Positions 52,557-64,000 of a stretch of DNA of 64,000 nucleotides are shown piece by piece. The DNA comes from Chlorops oryzae (Eukaryota; Arthropoda; Insecta; Diptera; Chloropidae): contig CM035808.1 in the NCBI GenBank assembly GCA_020466095.1, positions 80,330,779 to 80,394,778 of the forward strand. Direction: 5' to 3'. A model generated the notes under the pieces. It made no database searches. It was not told where the DNA came from and worked only from the letters and a program-made list of their open reading frames with translations. The translations under genes and the position numbers were made by a program. Every line of letters begins with the position of its first letter. Within the stretch, counting starts at the first letter, position 1.

Positions 52557-53941
52557 GCCGTGAAACCGGAACGCATTTTTACCAGTTTATTTTTCTAACC
52601 GAAAAAAAAACCGAAACCGATATTTTGTTTTTTTAGAAAGCGGTTCCCGAACCGGAATCGAAACACCGAAATCGGTTCAAAACGGGTTGTGAAAAAATTT
52701 ATAACATCTTCCCCAAAATTTAATTTATTTCATGGTAGCTGATATATGCGCCACATAAACATTCCGTCTAATAGATCAGTCACGAGTGTGCGTGTTTACG
52801 TACTCTTGCCTATACATTTCCCTGCATGTGTTGGTGTGCCGCACACATGCCTTTTTCACTAAAACAATCAACTGACTCATTCAGTCTATGTTTATGTGAC
52901 TCTTAATCAATACATACCAAGTGTACATGACCACTTGATACGTATTTACTCGATACGTTCAACCCTATCTGTCTCTTTTTGCCACCAGTACAAACCATGT
53001 GGGCAAACAGAGACAGAAAGACTTAAGTGTGTCGAGTGAATACGTATCTGGCGGGTCATGTAAACATGGTAAGTGACGATTTAAAAAAAATAGCCACATC
53101 TTACATCATGTCCAAACTGCAGCCAAAGATGCGCCTTTTGGAATATTTTAGATTTTAGGCACAAGCATAATAAATATGGTTTGGACGTATTTACACGTTA
53201 AGACATATCGAGAATGAAACACATTTTTTGTAAGGGGATGTGTCATGCAAGTGCTCTTCTCCCTCTCCGTGCGACCCTGGCTTACAAAAATTGTTTTCAC
53301 TGTACGCCGGGTTAGATTTGTAAAACATGTTTCGAAATTATCCCATTTGAATGCACAATAAAGAAAGAGAAGCATTTATTGAAGAACGGAGAAGATTGTT
53401 CCGGAACAGTCAAGAAACGACGGTCACTTGTATTCTTACGTTTTTCTCTACTAACTTAATAATCTCAGAACACTTGTTCGTGAGTCTGACTCTAGAATAT
53501 TGAAATTTCTTAACGTGTAAATGCGCCAAACAACGCCTAATTTAGTTTTGTGCTGTAATTATCAATGGTCTTTAAAGCGATCCCGACACGGTACTGAATT
53601 GCTTACTGAATCCTGAACGGTTAAGGTGCGTTAGAAGTCTATATTTTGCAGTCAAGATTTTTTATGTATGGCAACGACAGCAGGAAATTAAGCAATTTTA
53701 GGATTCGCTTTGCAAGAGTTTAATATTTTAAAAATTTTTGCGCGAATCTTGAAATCTTTGAAAAACCGTAACCGGAATGAAACGAAACGATACCGAAACC
53801 AAAATAATTTCATAACCGAAACAAAAACCCGAACTTTATTTATTTCGTGACATGCCCTGATTTTAAGTATTATGTACAAAATGCTTTTTTTTAGTAAAAA
53901 TAGTGGATTAATTTGACCACAGTGCAGGTCATTTTTTTCCA
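52557..53941. other. Interval without supported genes
   Basis: Contains phrases repeated locally with CCGAAACCG and AACCGGAAT (52560-52690 and 53770-53840), suggesting an inverted or dispersed pair, but no ends that I can fix. Confidence 0.35.
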
Positions 53942-55210
53942 TCAACTTTTAGTGTGGCGTTCCTGAAATACGTTTTTCGATATGCCGAATTGGCTACCAA
54001 AAAATGAGTTTACATAATACTTTTTTGAGTCGGATTTAAGTGGCAAGATTATGCGCCAAAAGCAGTACGCAAAAATTGCTATTCTGCTCTTGTGGAAGGG
54101 TACACCATATCTTGCGAACGGTATCCAATTGGACAAAATGAAAACCGTAGGGTTTCTAGGTTTGGCAAGTACATTCAGGAACGCCAAACAAAAAGTGGCT
54201 CTGAAATTATGTGTTGCACTGTGTAATTGCATACAAAGAAACGTCCGTGCCAAATTTCATTGTTCTGGGGCAACTTTTCTCCTTTTGACCAAGATATGTA
54301 TGGAGGCGATACAATGTGTGGTTTCTTAATGGAGCAAGAGCCCGTGACTGCCAGACTTACGTCATTTTATAAAAGCTGAAAGTTTCTCAGCGCATGCTTC
54401 CAACACAGATAGGAACGATGGGGCTATTATGAACTTTGGCTTCTCGTGGCTTTGGCAGATAAAAGGTAGCAGAATTCTTTTAAATACCGCCTTGATTACG
54501 TTAAATTATAAAGCACAGTTTTCATATAGTTTTCTTACGAATAATAGTATAAATCACGGTCTCCACTGCCAGACACTTTTAATCGTGGTAAACCCCAGCC
54601 AGGCATCCTTAAACTTCAATAAATTGTACTTGTACTTACGTCATAATATAAAAGCTGAATTTTATACCTGACACCTGCGTAGCTAAAAGAAGATGTTTTC
54701 TCAACAGCCAGACAGTTTCGACAGTTATAACCCCTAGCCAGACAAAAATTTTTAATTGCGTTTCTCGTACATAACAATTAGAGATTAAATTTCATCATTT
54801 TATTCATTTACGTTATCATTATCGTAATCGGTATCTTCACTGTCGTCACTGCTACTCCACTGCGTGTGGGTGTGGTACAAACAATGGACGTGGCAGCATT
54901 ACTAAGTTTTCGCAAGTTTAGGGCGTTACACCAAGCAATTCGTATGTTCCGAATTTCAACTGTATGGGTCGAAAAGTTTTAAAGTTTTGTCAGCTCTTTA
55001 CATGTGGTTGGGCGTTGGGGTAGTTTGATTTCCCCAATATAATCAAAATTTCCTAACACAGCGCAAAATTTTTCAGATCTATGACTCCAAACCACATTCT
55101 GTTTGGCGTTCCTGAAAGCACTTACTAAACCTAAAAAAATTACGATTTTTCGTTTTGCCAAATTAGCTACGATTCGGGAGATATGGCGGTTCAACGTTTT
55201 TGGCTTCAAG
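53942..55210. repeat. Inverted/dispersed copies of a repeat marked AGGAACGCCAAAC
   Basis: The block AGGAACGCCAAACA lies forward at 54177-54190 and reverse at about 53950 and 55098-55111. Around it, the forward copy encodes GFLGLASTFRNAKQKV and the reverse copy at 54979-55209 encodes IFLGLVSAFRNAKQNV, so the conservation covers about 120 bp. It could be paired ends of one element or separate insertions. Between them, ACTTACGTCATWWTATAAAAGCTGAA occurs twice about 280 bp apart (54358 and 54638). Confidence 0.5.
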
Positions 55211-56395
55211 GGAATTTTGTGAATTTTTTACTTTAATAGTTATAAAACATATTTGAAATTTTTCAAAGTTTTTGTATCGTTAAATAAGCTAACTCAAATA
55301 CAAAATTAAGATAAATAAAATTTTTTGAAAACTAATGGTGTGAAATGCCGGTCAAAGTCGGAAAACTGTGAAATTTCAGAAAAAGGTCGATTTTTTCTTG
55401 ACTTTGAATGAAAGTAACTCAAAAACAAGCAATTTTCTTCTTAAAACTGTAATCTTAAATTGTAGGCCATTCAGTTTTGTGTACTAGGGTAGTTTTTCAA
55501 AATATGTTTTTTCGATTTTTATAGGTGCTCACGTCCAAGATTGTTCCTTTTGGTGTAAAACTGAAATGCCCAAAATTTAAACCCAATTCAATTATCCCTT
55601 GCCGCGCCTAGAGGGGCCCAAAGTTGAGAAATTTTGGGTTTTTTGCCGAAATTTTGCATAATGTACCCCCTAGGGGGTATATAACCCTGGTCGACATTTT
55701 TGGCAAAAAGTCGTGCCACATAAACGATAGTAGTAAATTTGTAAGGAGAACTTCATCCTGAATCCAAAATTCATATCGAAATTTTTTCATCACCCTTCGT
55801 TTCGGAAAAAAATGCAAATTACTTTATTTTGGGTATAACTTTCCTTGCGACAGCCCCACTCAAAAACGAGAAACATTTCAAGTAATTTATCAGTGGATGC
55901 ATGCTCTATGAATATCAAAGTTTTTTTCGAAATGCTTTAACTAAAAAGAAGTTTTGGAGTTTTTTCACTTTTTTTAAGAACCTAAATTTTCTTTACTTCA
56001 TTTAAAACCATTAGCGCCCAGAATAAGAAAGCACAAAGAGGAAATGCTTACGTAAACAATCAAAGTCAACGATCACCAGTGAAGCGATCGGCTCGGGCGA
56101 ACCAGCAGTAGAACGTAAAGCAATGAGCCAGCGAGTCAGCAGAAGTAACTGCATAAGATGACCTATGCCAAGAACAATAACAACAACAACAGGTCCCAGC
56201 TCAAGACTGAAATTAAGCTGACGATAGAGGAAATAAGCAATAGCCAATAGCAACAATATCAACCAAGTTGACCCAGAAGAATGTGTGGCTATAGACGATA
56301 TTGACAAAGCACCCGTATTACCCAACAACAACAACAAGTGTTACTCAAGATTGCATCAACGCGGAAGTAGAACTGGGTCAGCGCGACAATAACAA
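55211..56395. other. Interval without supported genes
   Basis: AT-rich, with stretches of CAA repeats at 56170-56340. The minus frames there (such as 56011-56337) are leucine-rich translations of CAA/AAC runs and are not convincing. Confidence 0.4.
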
Positions 56396-56760
56396 CCAGC
56401 TGAAGAAATAGAACGATGAAGAGACGCAGAAGTGCACTTTGGAAATGATCGAATTTAGGAATGTGCATGAAAAGCACTTTCTGATTATAAAAGCTGATCA
56501 ACGATCTATGGAAGAGGAGCTCGCTTGTATCGCTCGCTACGACTAGTATCAGTGGATCTCAACTTTAGCGCACCTACTCACGAGCCACGACGTTAAAGCG
56601 TGGATCTTCGTATTAGCTAGGGATTAGGGTAGTTAAGTGAGCTAGAATAGGACATTGTAATATTTCAATGGAATTAAATAAAGAGTTGTAATCAAATTTC
56701 AACAAAAAGAATTCCTCTTTCCTGCTCAGCTTAGACGCTCATCCCGACGCTACAACAAGT
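56396..56760 (+). repeat. Possible LTR or retroelement 3' end
   Basis: TATAAAAG at 56484 and AATAAAGAG at 56682 are spaced like an LTR promoter and poly(A) signal. The end near CTACAACA (about 56758) would fit. The start cannot be fixed and no partner is visible. Confidence 0.35.
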
Positions 56761-57684
56761 AATTTATGTTATATTTTCTTCTTTTATATCATCTTTATAT
56801 TTATTTGAACAGTAAAATAAAAATGAAGACATGAGTGGATGAAAGTGTTATGAAATATGTATGTGTATTTCGGGATTTGTAAATATCCAGATCTAAATAA
56901 CGTGCTCAATAACAGGCAAAAAAGAAGGGTGCACTAAAATTCGTTCGCAAACGATTAAAAAGTATACGATCTTCCTCATATTCGCTTATTTTGTGATTGC
57001 CTTTTACAGTGATAAATACTTCAGCAAACGAGCAATCGTGAAAACATTGACTTCGTACGTACTTTGATACGAACGGTCTTTTTGTACGTTCGCAGTGTGT
57101 ATTGATAAACTCAGATTAGTTGTAAAAAAAACACGTATTTTAATCGTTCTTCGCACCGTGCGAAAAGGAACTAATTCCAATCAAAAAGGTAAAAAACTCA
57201 AATTTCGGCACTTAATAGCCAAGTGTGGCTGCCCTGGTTTTATATTGACAAGGCTGATCCACATTTTCAAAGTAAAAACAAAATTTATTCAAAGTTGGAA
57301 TTTTAAACGTTACACGTTAACCAGAAAAAGTAAGATAATATAGCCAAAATGCAGGTAATCCTCTATGCTCTAGAATGCGAGTTCGTTTCAAATCAAAAGT
57401 CGTTTGAAAAGGAATAATTCTGATTTTCATTGAGTGATTGAAAAGAAGTTAATAAATTTCGAGGTTTTTATTCGAGTTCGGATTCTAGGGCATGTCCGAA
57501 TATTCATATTTTCTAATCACAGGTAAATATTAATATAAATGGATATTGTAGAGAACAGCTAGCAACATTGAATAAGATAAATGTATGGTTGATTAAATAT
57601 TTGTTAATAGTGAATCTTTATTAGTTTACACATCTACAGTGATTTCAAACACTCCCAAATTTTATTTTTTTTTTTTTTTTGCTT
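56761..57684. other. AT-rich interval, nothing recognised
   Basis: A basic 82-codon plus frame at 57095-57343 has no motif. A long T run lies just before the Merlin terminal repeat. Confidence 0.45.
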
Positions 57685-59269
57685 AATTTTACTTTACGGA
57701 CATATCTGGGATTTTGAAAATTTTTGGCCAGTATATGTAAAACGCCCTCCTGAGTCCGAATATGCAATCCGTATGGTTTAGGAGATATCACGATTTTTAG
57801 TTTGTATGAAAAACCAATGGAAATTGACTGACAGCAAAAGCGCAGCGCTACCAGACTTAATGTTTTGAAAAAACTCTATCATTTGGTAGATTTAAATAGT
57901 TGGTTTTTGAAATATGTAATTTAAAGATTACGAAATTTGAAAGTTTGGTATATCTGTGCAGCGACCTTAAGGAATTCCACAAACGGATTCAAACTTTTCG
58001 GCCTACACCCCCACAAAAACATGAATTTTGCCAAATATCCTCGAAAGAAGGACGACCTCCGAGCATAGTTTGGCGAAAATCTTTTTGCATGCCACCACAT
58101 CGATTCGATGGTATTGGTGTGCGCACCGGTTTCGGGGTTTTTGAAATTTTCGGAGTGGTTTACGGTCAAGTGAATGTAACCCTCTTCCTCCAAACAATCG
58201 TATGCCTAAAAAAACAGCTTTTATAAGTATTAATTCCTATTGAATGTATTTCGAACATACTTTCCAGCAATCCGACACAATCGTAGTTCCTGGCTCAATC
58301 CACTCTTTGATGATGGGCAACAACATCTCCACATTCCCGCTATTCTACTGGGACGCAAAAGAAAACGCGACTCTCCCGCTCTACTTTTCCAAACACCCAC
58401 TGGCCTTCCACACGGTGGTTCCTGTGGTATTTGCGCCGTCCAAACTTTGACTCGTCTATTTCAGCGGTCTTTCCTACGCCTCCTAAAGATTTTGCTCATT
58501 AAAATTATCTTTATATATTCAATGAAAACTTACAGATCTTGTCGTGATGCTCCAACATTTAATATTCCAGAACCTCACGGTGGAAGGAACTCCAGTCCAC
58601 AGCCGTCCGGCACGATATGTTTGTGGTTTGGGTTATGTACGTGAAGGGGAGGTTCTGTACCCATAGGAAAGTGAACGACACAATCTGGCACAGAGATAGG
58701 TGATAAACATCGAAAAACGTGTTTCGACGTATAGACATAAATTTTCATCAAAAAGTTGGAAAATTTCCAAAATATTAGACATGATTTTCTCTTATTCACT
58801 TGCGCAATTGACGAATTTAACAGAATTCGCGGAATTAAGTTTCTAAGTGTTGCCATTTTTTTCCTAAAATTTCCTATATTTTCTAAAAAGACCCAAAAAC
58901 CTCTTACTAAAAACCTCCGATTGTTGCAAAATAAAATATTTTTATATTTCCTTTATTTCAATTGTATTTATTTTCTTCATGAATACATTTTTTATACAAA
59001 GTAAAACTTAATTCTACCCTTTTTAAAAATATGGAAACACTTCATTCAAAATTTCCTGCATTTCCCACTTAAATGCAAATTTTATAGTCCGACAACGTCG
59101 CAAATGTCAAAATAACTTAAAAATTAGTGAAATTTTCAGCAATTTTCAAATGACGAAATCTCCTAAACCATACGCGAGCGCCAAAAAAGGCTTGCGGACT
59201 CGGTGTCAGGGGGTCATTTTACATATAGTAACAAAAAAAAAATCCCTCATATGTCCATAAAGTAAAATT
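57685..59269 (-). mobile_element. Merlin DNA transposon (about 1.6 kb)
   Basis: Inverted termini of about 110 bp begin AATTTTACTTTAYGGACATA. On the left they run through ATATGTAAAACGCCC to GTATGGTTTAGGAGAT; the right copy at 59157-59269 has these blocks reversed. The interior codes on the minus strand for a Merlin transposase (IS1016/ISXO2-like DDE). No clear 8-9 bp duplication is visible, perhaps because the left flank is a T run. Confidence 0.8.
57921..58680 (-). pseudogene. Merlin transposase with two introns, inactivated
   Basis: Exon 1 (58534 upwards) carries DWSSFHREVLEY and then a stop. Intron 58483-58533 is GTAAGT...TTTAG. Exon 2 (58261-58482) has AEIDESKFGRRKYHR, EGQWVFG and IVSDCWK, with a one-base frame error near 58343. 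Intron 58206-58260 is GTATGT...TTTTAG. Exon 3 (57921-58205) has AYDCLEEEGYIHLTVNHSENF and TGAHTNTIESMWW. The DDE residues are the D of EIDES, the D of VSDCW and the E of TIESMW. The match to the family's order and the conserved GT-AG ends make the exon structure convincing, while the stop and frameshift mark it as dead. Confidence 0.8.
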
Positions 59270-60518
59270 GTTCCTTGTCCTCGTGCACGCTAAAATATGA
59301 GTATTTGCGAAGATTGTTTCAAACTATTGTACTGTTTCCAAAAATCATTACTGCAGATACCATCCTAACTGATTTTTGTTTAAAGGGCGATGAATTTCAG
59401 ACAAAAACTAAGGTTTCAAAAGAAAACTTTTACATATCATTTCGTTACTTTTCTTTAACCGATATATATATTTTTCAGTCAGAAAAATTTGCACAAAATT
59501 TCAATGAACATTGGTTTTTAAATTTGACGTTAAACTTTTTATAACAGTAATGGGGAATTTACACATTTGACAAATTTGTCAAAATCTATGTCACAACAAT
59601 CTTCAAAAAGTGTACACGTAGGAATTTTCGACATCAACATCGGTTTTTTAATCGAAAAAACATTTTAAATTTTGAAGTCAAATTTTTTTGATTTCAAACG
59701 TCAAAAGTGTAAATGGGCCCTAAGCTTTTAAAAACTTTCAACACATAGACACTTATGCTTTTGTATAGGGATGCAAACGATACATCGATATTTTGGAGGC
59801 ATCGATGTTTCGACATTCATTATCGATGTTTTAATATCGATTTTTATTCTAAATAAACATCGATCCCTCGTTCCTGACCACCGATGTTTAAACATCGAAG
59901 TGTTGAGTTTTTTTTTAGACAAAATGATAGTTGTTAGACTAAAATGGGGTCACTGATCACGAAAATGGCATCTGTTTTTTTCTAAAGAATAGTTTCTGAG
60001 TTTTAAGTTTTTGAGATATGGGCAAAAACGTGTTTTTTGGATACTTTACGAGATTTTGCCAAATAACTCCAAAACGGCTCGTCAGTATGAAGCAAAAAAC
60101 TTTCCCCTTTGCAACGATATATCACTTCTTACAATCGGTGTCTTAGTTTTTCAGCTATAGGCATTTGAACTTGCAAAAAGTTGACTTTTATATAAAGTAT
60201 TATATATAAAAAAGAAAATTTCTTCCAAAGCGGTTAAAAATAAAGAAGTTATAAGAGATTTTCAAAAAAACAGATGCCATTTTCGTGATCAACGACCCCA
60301 ATTTAGTCTAAAAACCATCATTTCGTCTCTGCTCTTTTCTTTTGTAAACTAGTGTTATATATTAGTTACGTAGCTGAAGTATAGCTTTAGGTTTATGGAA
60401 AATTGTGTTTCTGGTCCTGTTTCCTGGTATAACATGAAGTTCGGCGTAAAGGGTGGTAATGATAGGATTTTTGAGGAAAAATCAAATAAGCCTTTCGCAC
60501 TGATCGTAGGGGTGGACA
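59270..60518. other. Interval with hAT-associated repeat and ATCGATGTTT palindromes
   Basis: 59466-59770 matches 42900-43066. At 59771-59900, after GGGATGCAAACGATACATCG, ATCGATGTTT-like words recur, including the perfect palindrome CGATGTTTAAACATCG (59882-59897); this resembles a terminal region of an hAT-type element. The rest is AT-rich with no gene. Confidence 0.45.
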
Positions 60519-60685
60519 CCAAAACTTTCGGCACCATAGCACATGGTGGTTCTGGCAGCGACAGATAAAAATGTTAATTTATTAGTATATGAGATCTTGG
60601 CGTAAAAGATTAAATTATTCCATGTAGAAACGATGGCGTATTTAGCAATCTGAATCATTGAAGTGTTTATGCATAAACAGGTTAT
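60519..60685. repeat. Dispersed repeat, copy 2 (partner 52377-52556)
   Basis: See the partner entry; this copy is slightly shorter and diverged in its AT-rich middle. Confidence 0.65.
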
Positions 60686-60957
60686 AAGTCAGTGGGATAC
60701 TTAAATATTTATACTCGTTAACGACTTCGATGTTTTCGTTTCCAATGTCCACTGACAGTTCTGAGTGATTCTACTGTGCTTACGGAATATAACGATTTAA
60801 GATTTATTCAGGTTAAGTTCAAGTTTCCATTTATATATGCAGAGCCACAATCGATTCCTGAAGGGAGGAGAGCGAGTCAGCAAGTAGAACAATATCATTT
60901 GCACATTGAAACAGCACTAAATATAATATGATATATAAGGAATGGAAAAATGAACTT

Positions 60958-61986
60958 AAAAACAAAATTTGATAATAGCTGTGTTTCTAGACCTGAAAAG
61001 AGCTTTTGAAACGGTTAAGCGTCTGTTGATGCTATACAAACTAGAAATGATCGGTGTTAAAAATACAGAAATAAAATGGTTTAGTAGTTATCTAACATAT
61101 CGACGACAAAGAACATTAATAGATTCTACGATCTGTGATGAACTAGCAGTCAATATAGGGCTCCCACAAGGTTCGGTTCTGGCTCCAGTGTTATTTCTTA
61201 TATACATAAACCATATAACGACCGCATTGCAACATTGTAAGATTAAATTGTTTGCTGATGATGCTCTTCTAATGATTAGTGAAAGTGATGAAGCTATTGC
61301 TTTTCAAAAAATGCAAGACGATATCGACAATCTATACCTATGGTTATGTCAAAATAAGCTTAAAATAAACATTGATAAAACTAAATATTATATATGGTAA
61401 TAAGTAGGAAAAATTTAACAAACTTAATTGACTTAAAAAATAAAAATGAAAAAATTGAACAGGTGGACAAAATAAAGTATCAAGGAGTTGTAATAGGCAA
61501 TAAATTAAAGCTTACAGATCATATTACCAGCATTACTAACAAAATAGCCAAATAAATTGGTTTTTACAGAGAACATGTAAATTGTTGTCAACTGAATATA
61601 AAACTGTAGTATGCAAATCTATAATTTAACCCCACTTAATATATGACCCAAATATTCTCTTTGTGATCTCAGATCAATTATTAAGTAAGCTTCAAAAAAT
61701 GCAGAACAGAGCGATGAGATTTATTAAAAAATAAAGAAGACATACTCCAACATCACTAATGTTAAATTCATTAGGATGGCTGAGCGTAAAGCAGAAAATT
61801 TATTATCTTGTAATGATTTTTATTTTTATTATGAAATTAGGTAATCTACCTGCACATCTTACGGAAAACACAGTGAACAATAGAGATGTTCATAGGATAA
61901 ATACGAGAAATATAAATAATTTCAGATTGGCACTTTGCAGAGCAGAAGCAGATCAACAAAATCTGTTTCATAATGGCCTTAAATGA
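60958..61986 (+). pseudogene. LINE reverse transcriptase, 3' half, degenerate
   Basis: The open part 60969-61400 has LDLKRAFETV, GLPQGSVLAPVLFLIYIN and the catalytic FADD, which place it among jockey/CR1-like non-LTR elements. The C-terminal thumb region continues in other frames (DHITSITNKIAK, LQKMQNRAMRFI, LGWLSVKQ) through several stops. The endonuclease and start are absent. It ends near 61986 without a visible poly(A) tail, so the true 3' limit is uncertain. Confidence 0.85.
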
Positions 61987-61989
61987 CAC

Positions 61990-62600
61990 AGTGCAACACC
62001 AAAAAAAATAACCATATACGGACACCACTACGTGATAAAAGACTAAAAAAAAAAAGACCCGTGTCTCCCAATTTTCCCCAAAGTCATGCACTTTTTGTTT
62101 TATGGGCCCCCAAAGATTTGGGGCCTCGGTATCATTTTCCTAAAAATGTGATCATTTTCTCAGGCTCATATCTTGTAAACTGTTCAGAATTTCGATTTAC
62201 TCTCTGCGGCAAAGTTGTAGCTCTTGTCATAAGGAACAAAAACATATAAAATCCAAAAAACTTCACCTTCCAGGCCAAAATCGCAAAAAACTTGAAAAAT
62301 TTCGATTTTTTTTTAACCTTTTTTCCCGTGTTCAGGTCCATAGGTAGCAAACCGTTCAAAATTCAAGGCAACAATAAACTACAAAAATGTACCTAAGATC
62401 TCAATAAACAAATTTCGGAAACATATAAACTTCCTAGAGATGATTCTTAACACCGTTTTTTAATTTCATTTGTTTTTTATTTATTTCAACATTGAGTTAC
62501 TATGCTATCTATTACAAAAATATTTAAAAAAAAATATTCGTTTTATAATAATTATGTTAAAATGTTATAATAATGTTTATAATGTTGATGGCCCTGGACT
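61990..62600. other. AT-rich interval downstream of the minus-strand exon
   Basis: Long A and T runs with no coding signal. It may hold the 3' untranslated part of the exon at 62607-63138; AATAAA-like sequence on the minus strand is not clear. Confidence 0.4.
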
Positions 62601-62606
62601 TGCAAA

Positions 62607-63138
62607 TCACGCTCTCTTAAGTTGTGGATCCAAATCGTCGTCCGAACCGTCCGAATCTGACTCTGATTCAGAAATTATGGTGTCCACAGGCACGTTGCTT
62701 CCAGACTGCCCTCCATCATCAGCTCTTTCTTCTTCAACTACTTCATTAACATCATACAGGGTGATCTTGTGACTCCACCAACATACCTCTGCAAGCAATG
62801 CGTCCAGGTTTTTGCCTTTGAACCGTTTTTCCATGGGCATTGTGGTTTGGTGAAACCGTTCGCTTTCTCATCGGATTCGGTAGGGAGTTGTTTGATGAAA
62901 TCGTCAAAATGAAAATGAAGAAAATGCAGCTTTAATGTCATCGATGCGCCGATTATCTCAAAATAATACAGCATTGCTTTCACCCATTCTCTTGCTTCCG
63001 GTTCCGCGTCTCGATCCGCTCCCAAGACTCTGGTGCATACACGCTGAAGGTAAATCCATGCCATTTTATGATTTTCATCAAGCGATGAAGCAAAGTTGCT
63101 CTTGAATAGCTTTCTAATGTCAGGGCCATTAAGTACGC
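62607..63138 (-). pseudogene. Terminal exon of an unrecognised protein family, frameshifted
   Basis: The minus strand shows a 3' splice site (pyrimidine-rich, ending TTTCATTTAACAG) then an open frame with SMTLKLHFLHFHFDDF, a pattern I have seen in uncharacterised, often transposon-associated, arthropod proteins but cannot name. Near 62863-62868 the frame shifts by one base: upstream reads TESDEK, and ERFHQTTMPMEKRFKGK continues in the next frame. The end is acidic (SESESDSDGSDDDLD). Length is about 175 residues in this exon. Function unknown; the one-base loss suggests a dead copy or a sequence error. Confidence 0.55.
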
Positions 63139-63204
63139 CTGTTAAATGAAAACAAAAAATAAAGACAGAAAAGAAAACATTAACATAGTGTAAATAGCTA
63201 TATA

Positions 63205-64000
63205 ACAGGTTGGCTGATAAGTCCCCGGTCTAACAAAGAAAAACAAATTTTTTTGTCAAAATTCGTTTTTATTATTCAACATAGTTCCCTTCAAGAGCGA
63301 AACAACGATTATAACGACCTTCCAATTTTTTGATACCATTTTGGTAGTACTCCTTCGGTTTTGCCTCAAAATAGGCCTCAGTTTCGGCGATCACCTCTTC
63401 ATTGCAGCCAAATTTTTTCCCTGCGAGCATCCTTTTGAGGTCTGAGAACAAGAAAAAGTCGCTTAAGGCCAGATCTGGAGAATACGGTGGGTGGGGAAGC
63501 AATTCGAAGCCTAATTCATGAATTTTTGCCATCGTTCTCAATGACTTGTGGCACGGTGCGTTGTCTTGGTGGAACAACACTTTTTTCTTCTTCATATGGG
63601 GCCGTTTTGCCGCGATTTCGACCTTCAAACGCTCCAATAACGACATATAATAGTCACTGTTGATGGTTTTTCCCTTCTCAAGAAAATCGATAAAAATTAT
63701 TCCATGCCCATCTCAAAAAACAGAGGCCATTACTTTGCCAGCGGACTTTTGAGTCTTTCCACGCTTCGGAGACGGTTCACCGATCGCTGTCCACTGAGCC
63801 GACTGTCTAGAGTGTAGTGATAGAGCCATGTTTCATCAATTGTCACATATCGACGCAAAAACTCGGGTGTATTGCGAGTTAACAGCTGCAAACACCGCTC
63901 AGAATCATCAACACGTTGTTGTTTGTGGTCAAATGTGAGCTCGCGCGGCACCCATTTTGCACAGAGCTCTTTCATATCCAAATATTGATGAATGATATGA
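63205..64000 (-). mobile_element. Mariner, copy 4 (runs off window)
   Basis: The right inverted repeat at 63205 is flanked by TA (63203-63204). The coding strand is minus and the 5' end lies beyond 64000. The last part (63272-63646) is open and carries HQDNAPCH and HPPYSPDLALSD, so the third catalytic Asp is in frame here, unlike copies 1 and 2. Confidence 0.9.
63272..63981 (-). pseudogene. Mariner transposase, broken (copy 4)
   Basis: The upstream frame 63730-63981 holds WVPREL and TIDETW (first Asp), then breaks at a deletion of about 10 bases near 63810. A TGA stands at the same Trp codon as in copy 1 (about 63714-63716). The remaining C-terminal half is intact to EGNYVE. The N-terminal DNA-binding part is off the window. 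Confidence 0.88.

Noticed and set aside
57095..57343. Small basic protein of 82 residues
   Set aside because: No motif, no neighbours in support, and length within chance for AT-rich DNA.

Overview
This window is transposon-dense, satellite-rich DNA from an animal nuclear genome, most likely a brachyceran fly. The best taxonomic clues are several mini-me/DINE-1-like (Helentron-type) repeats, each with a TA-rich stretch, a GTCY microsatellite and a terminal hairpin; this combination is described from Diptera. Spliceosomal introns, mariner, Merlin, RTE, hAT-like and Ty3/gypsy elements agree. I see no intact single-copy host gene. One possible terminal exon of an unrecognised protein family lies near the right end.

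Layout. 1-2129: the edge of a minus-strand LTR retroelement (PBS plus a putative long LTR with two kinds of tandem repeat). About 2240-19272: a roughly 17 kb octamer satellite (TAGAGAGA)n on the plus strand with higher-order duplications, a 190-bp unique island and a stretch rich in single-base dropouts. 19275-23271: a decayed gypsy element whose pol is broken by an inversion at the satellite edge. It is interrupted by a foldback-type Mutator-like (MULE) element with a 9-bp target duplication and then by a mariner, and it ends in a short LTR. 23.3-29.7 kb: pyrimidine-rich repeat, mini-me-like elements, an RTE stub, and an 865-bp element with two tRNA-like pol III boxes. 30130-35855: a complete LTR element with 1386-bp LTRs and a 4-bp target duplication; it encodes Gag, protease and an unknown third ORF but no reverse transcriptase or integrase. 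36.7-44.7 kb: mariner, a MITE, mini-me-like elements of both families, an hAT-like remnant and a PIF/Harbinger-like non-autonomous element. 44984-49409: a mag-like gypsy element with identical LTRs and a 5-bp target duplication, but two frame breaks. 49.5-64 kb: more mini-me, MITE, BED-finger/hAT debris, a Merlin transposon with two introns, a degenerate LINE RT, a frameshifted exon and a minus-strand mariner that runs off the end.

The most novel material is the Gag-protease-only element. Each LTR carries five consecutive hairpins whose stems differ but whose apical loop is constant (around GGGGTTGGACCGCC), and another hairpin whose stem co-varies with that of the related element at the left edge. 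Each LTR also has an open 127-codon frame. The element looks built to be mobilised in trans while supplying its own capsid protein.
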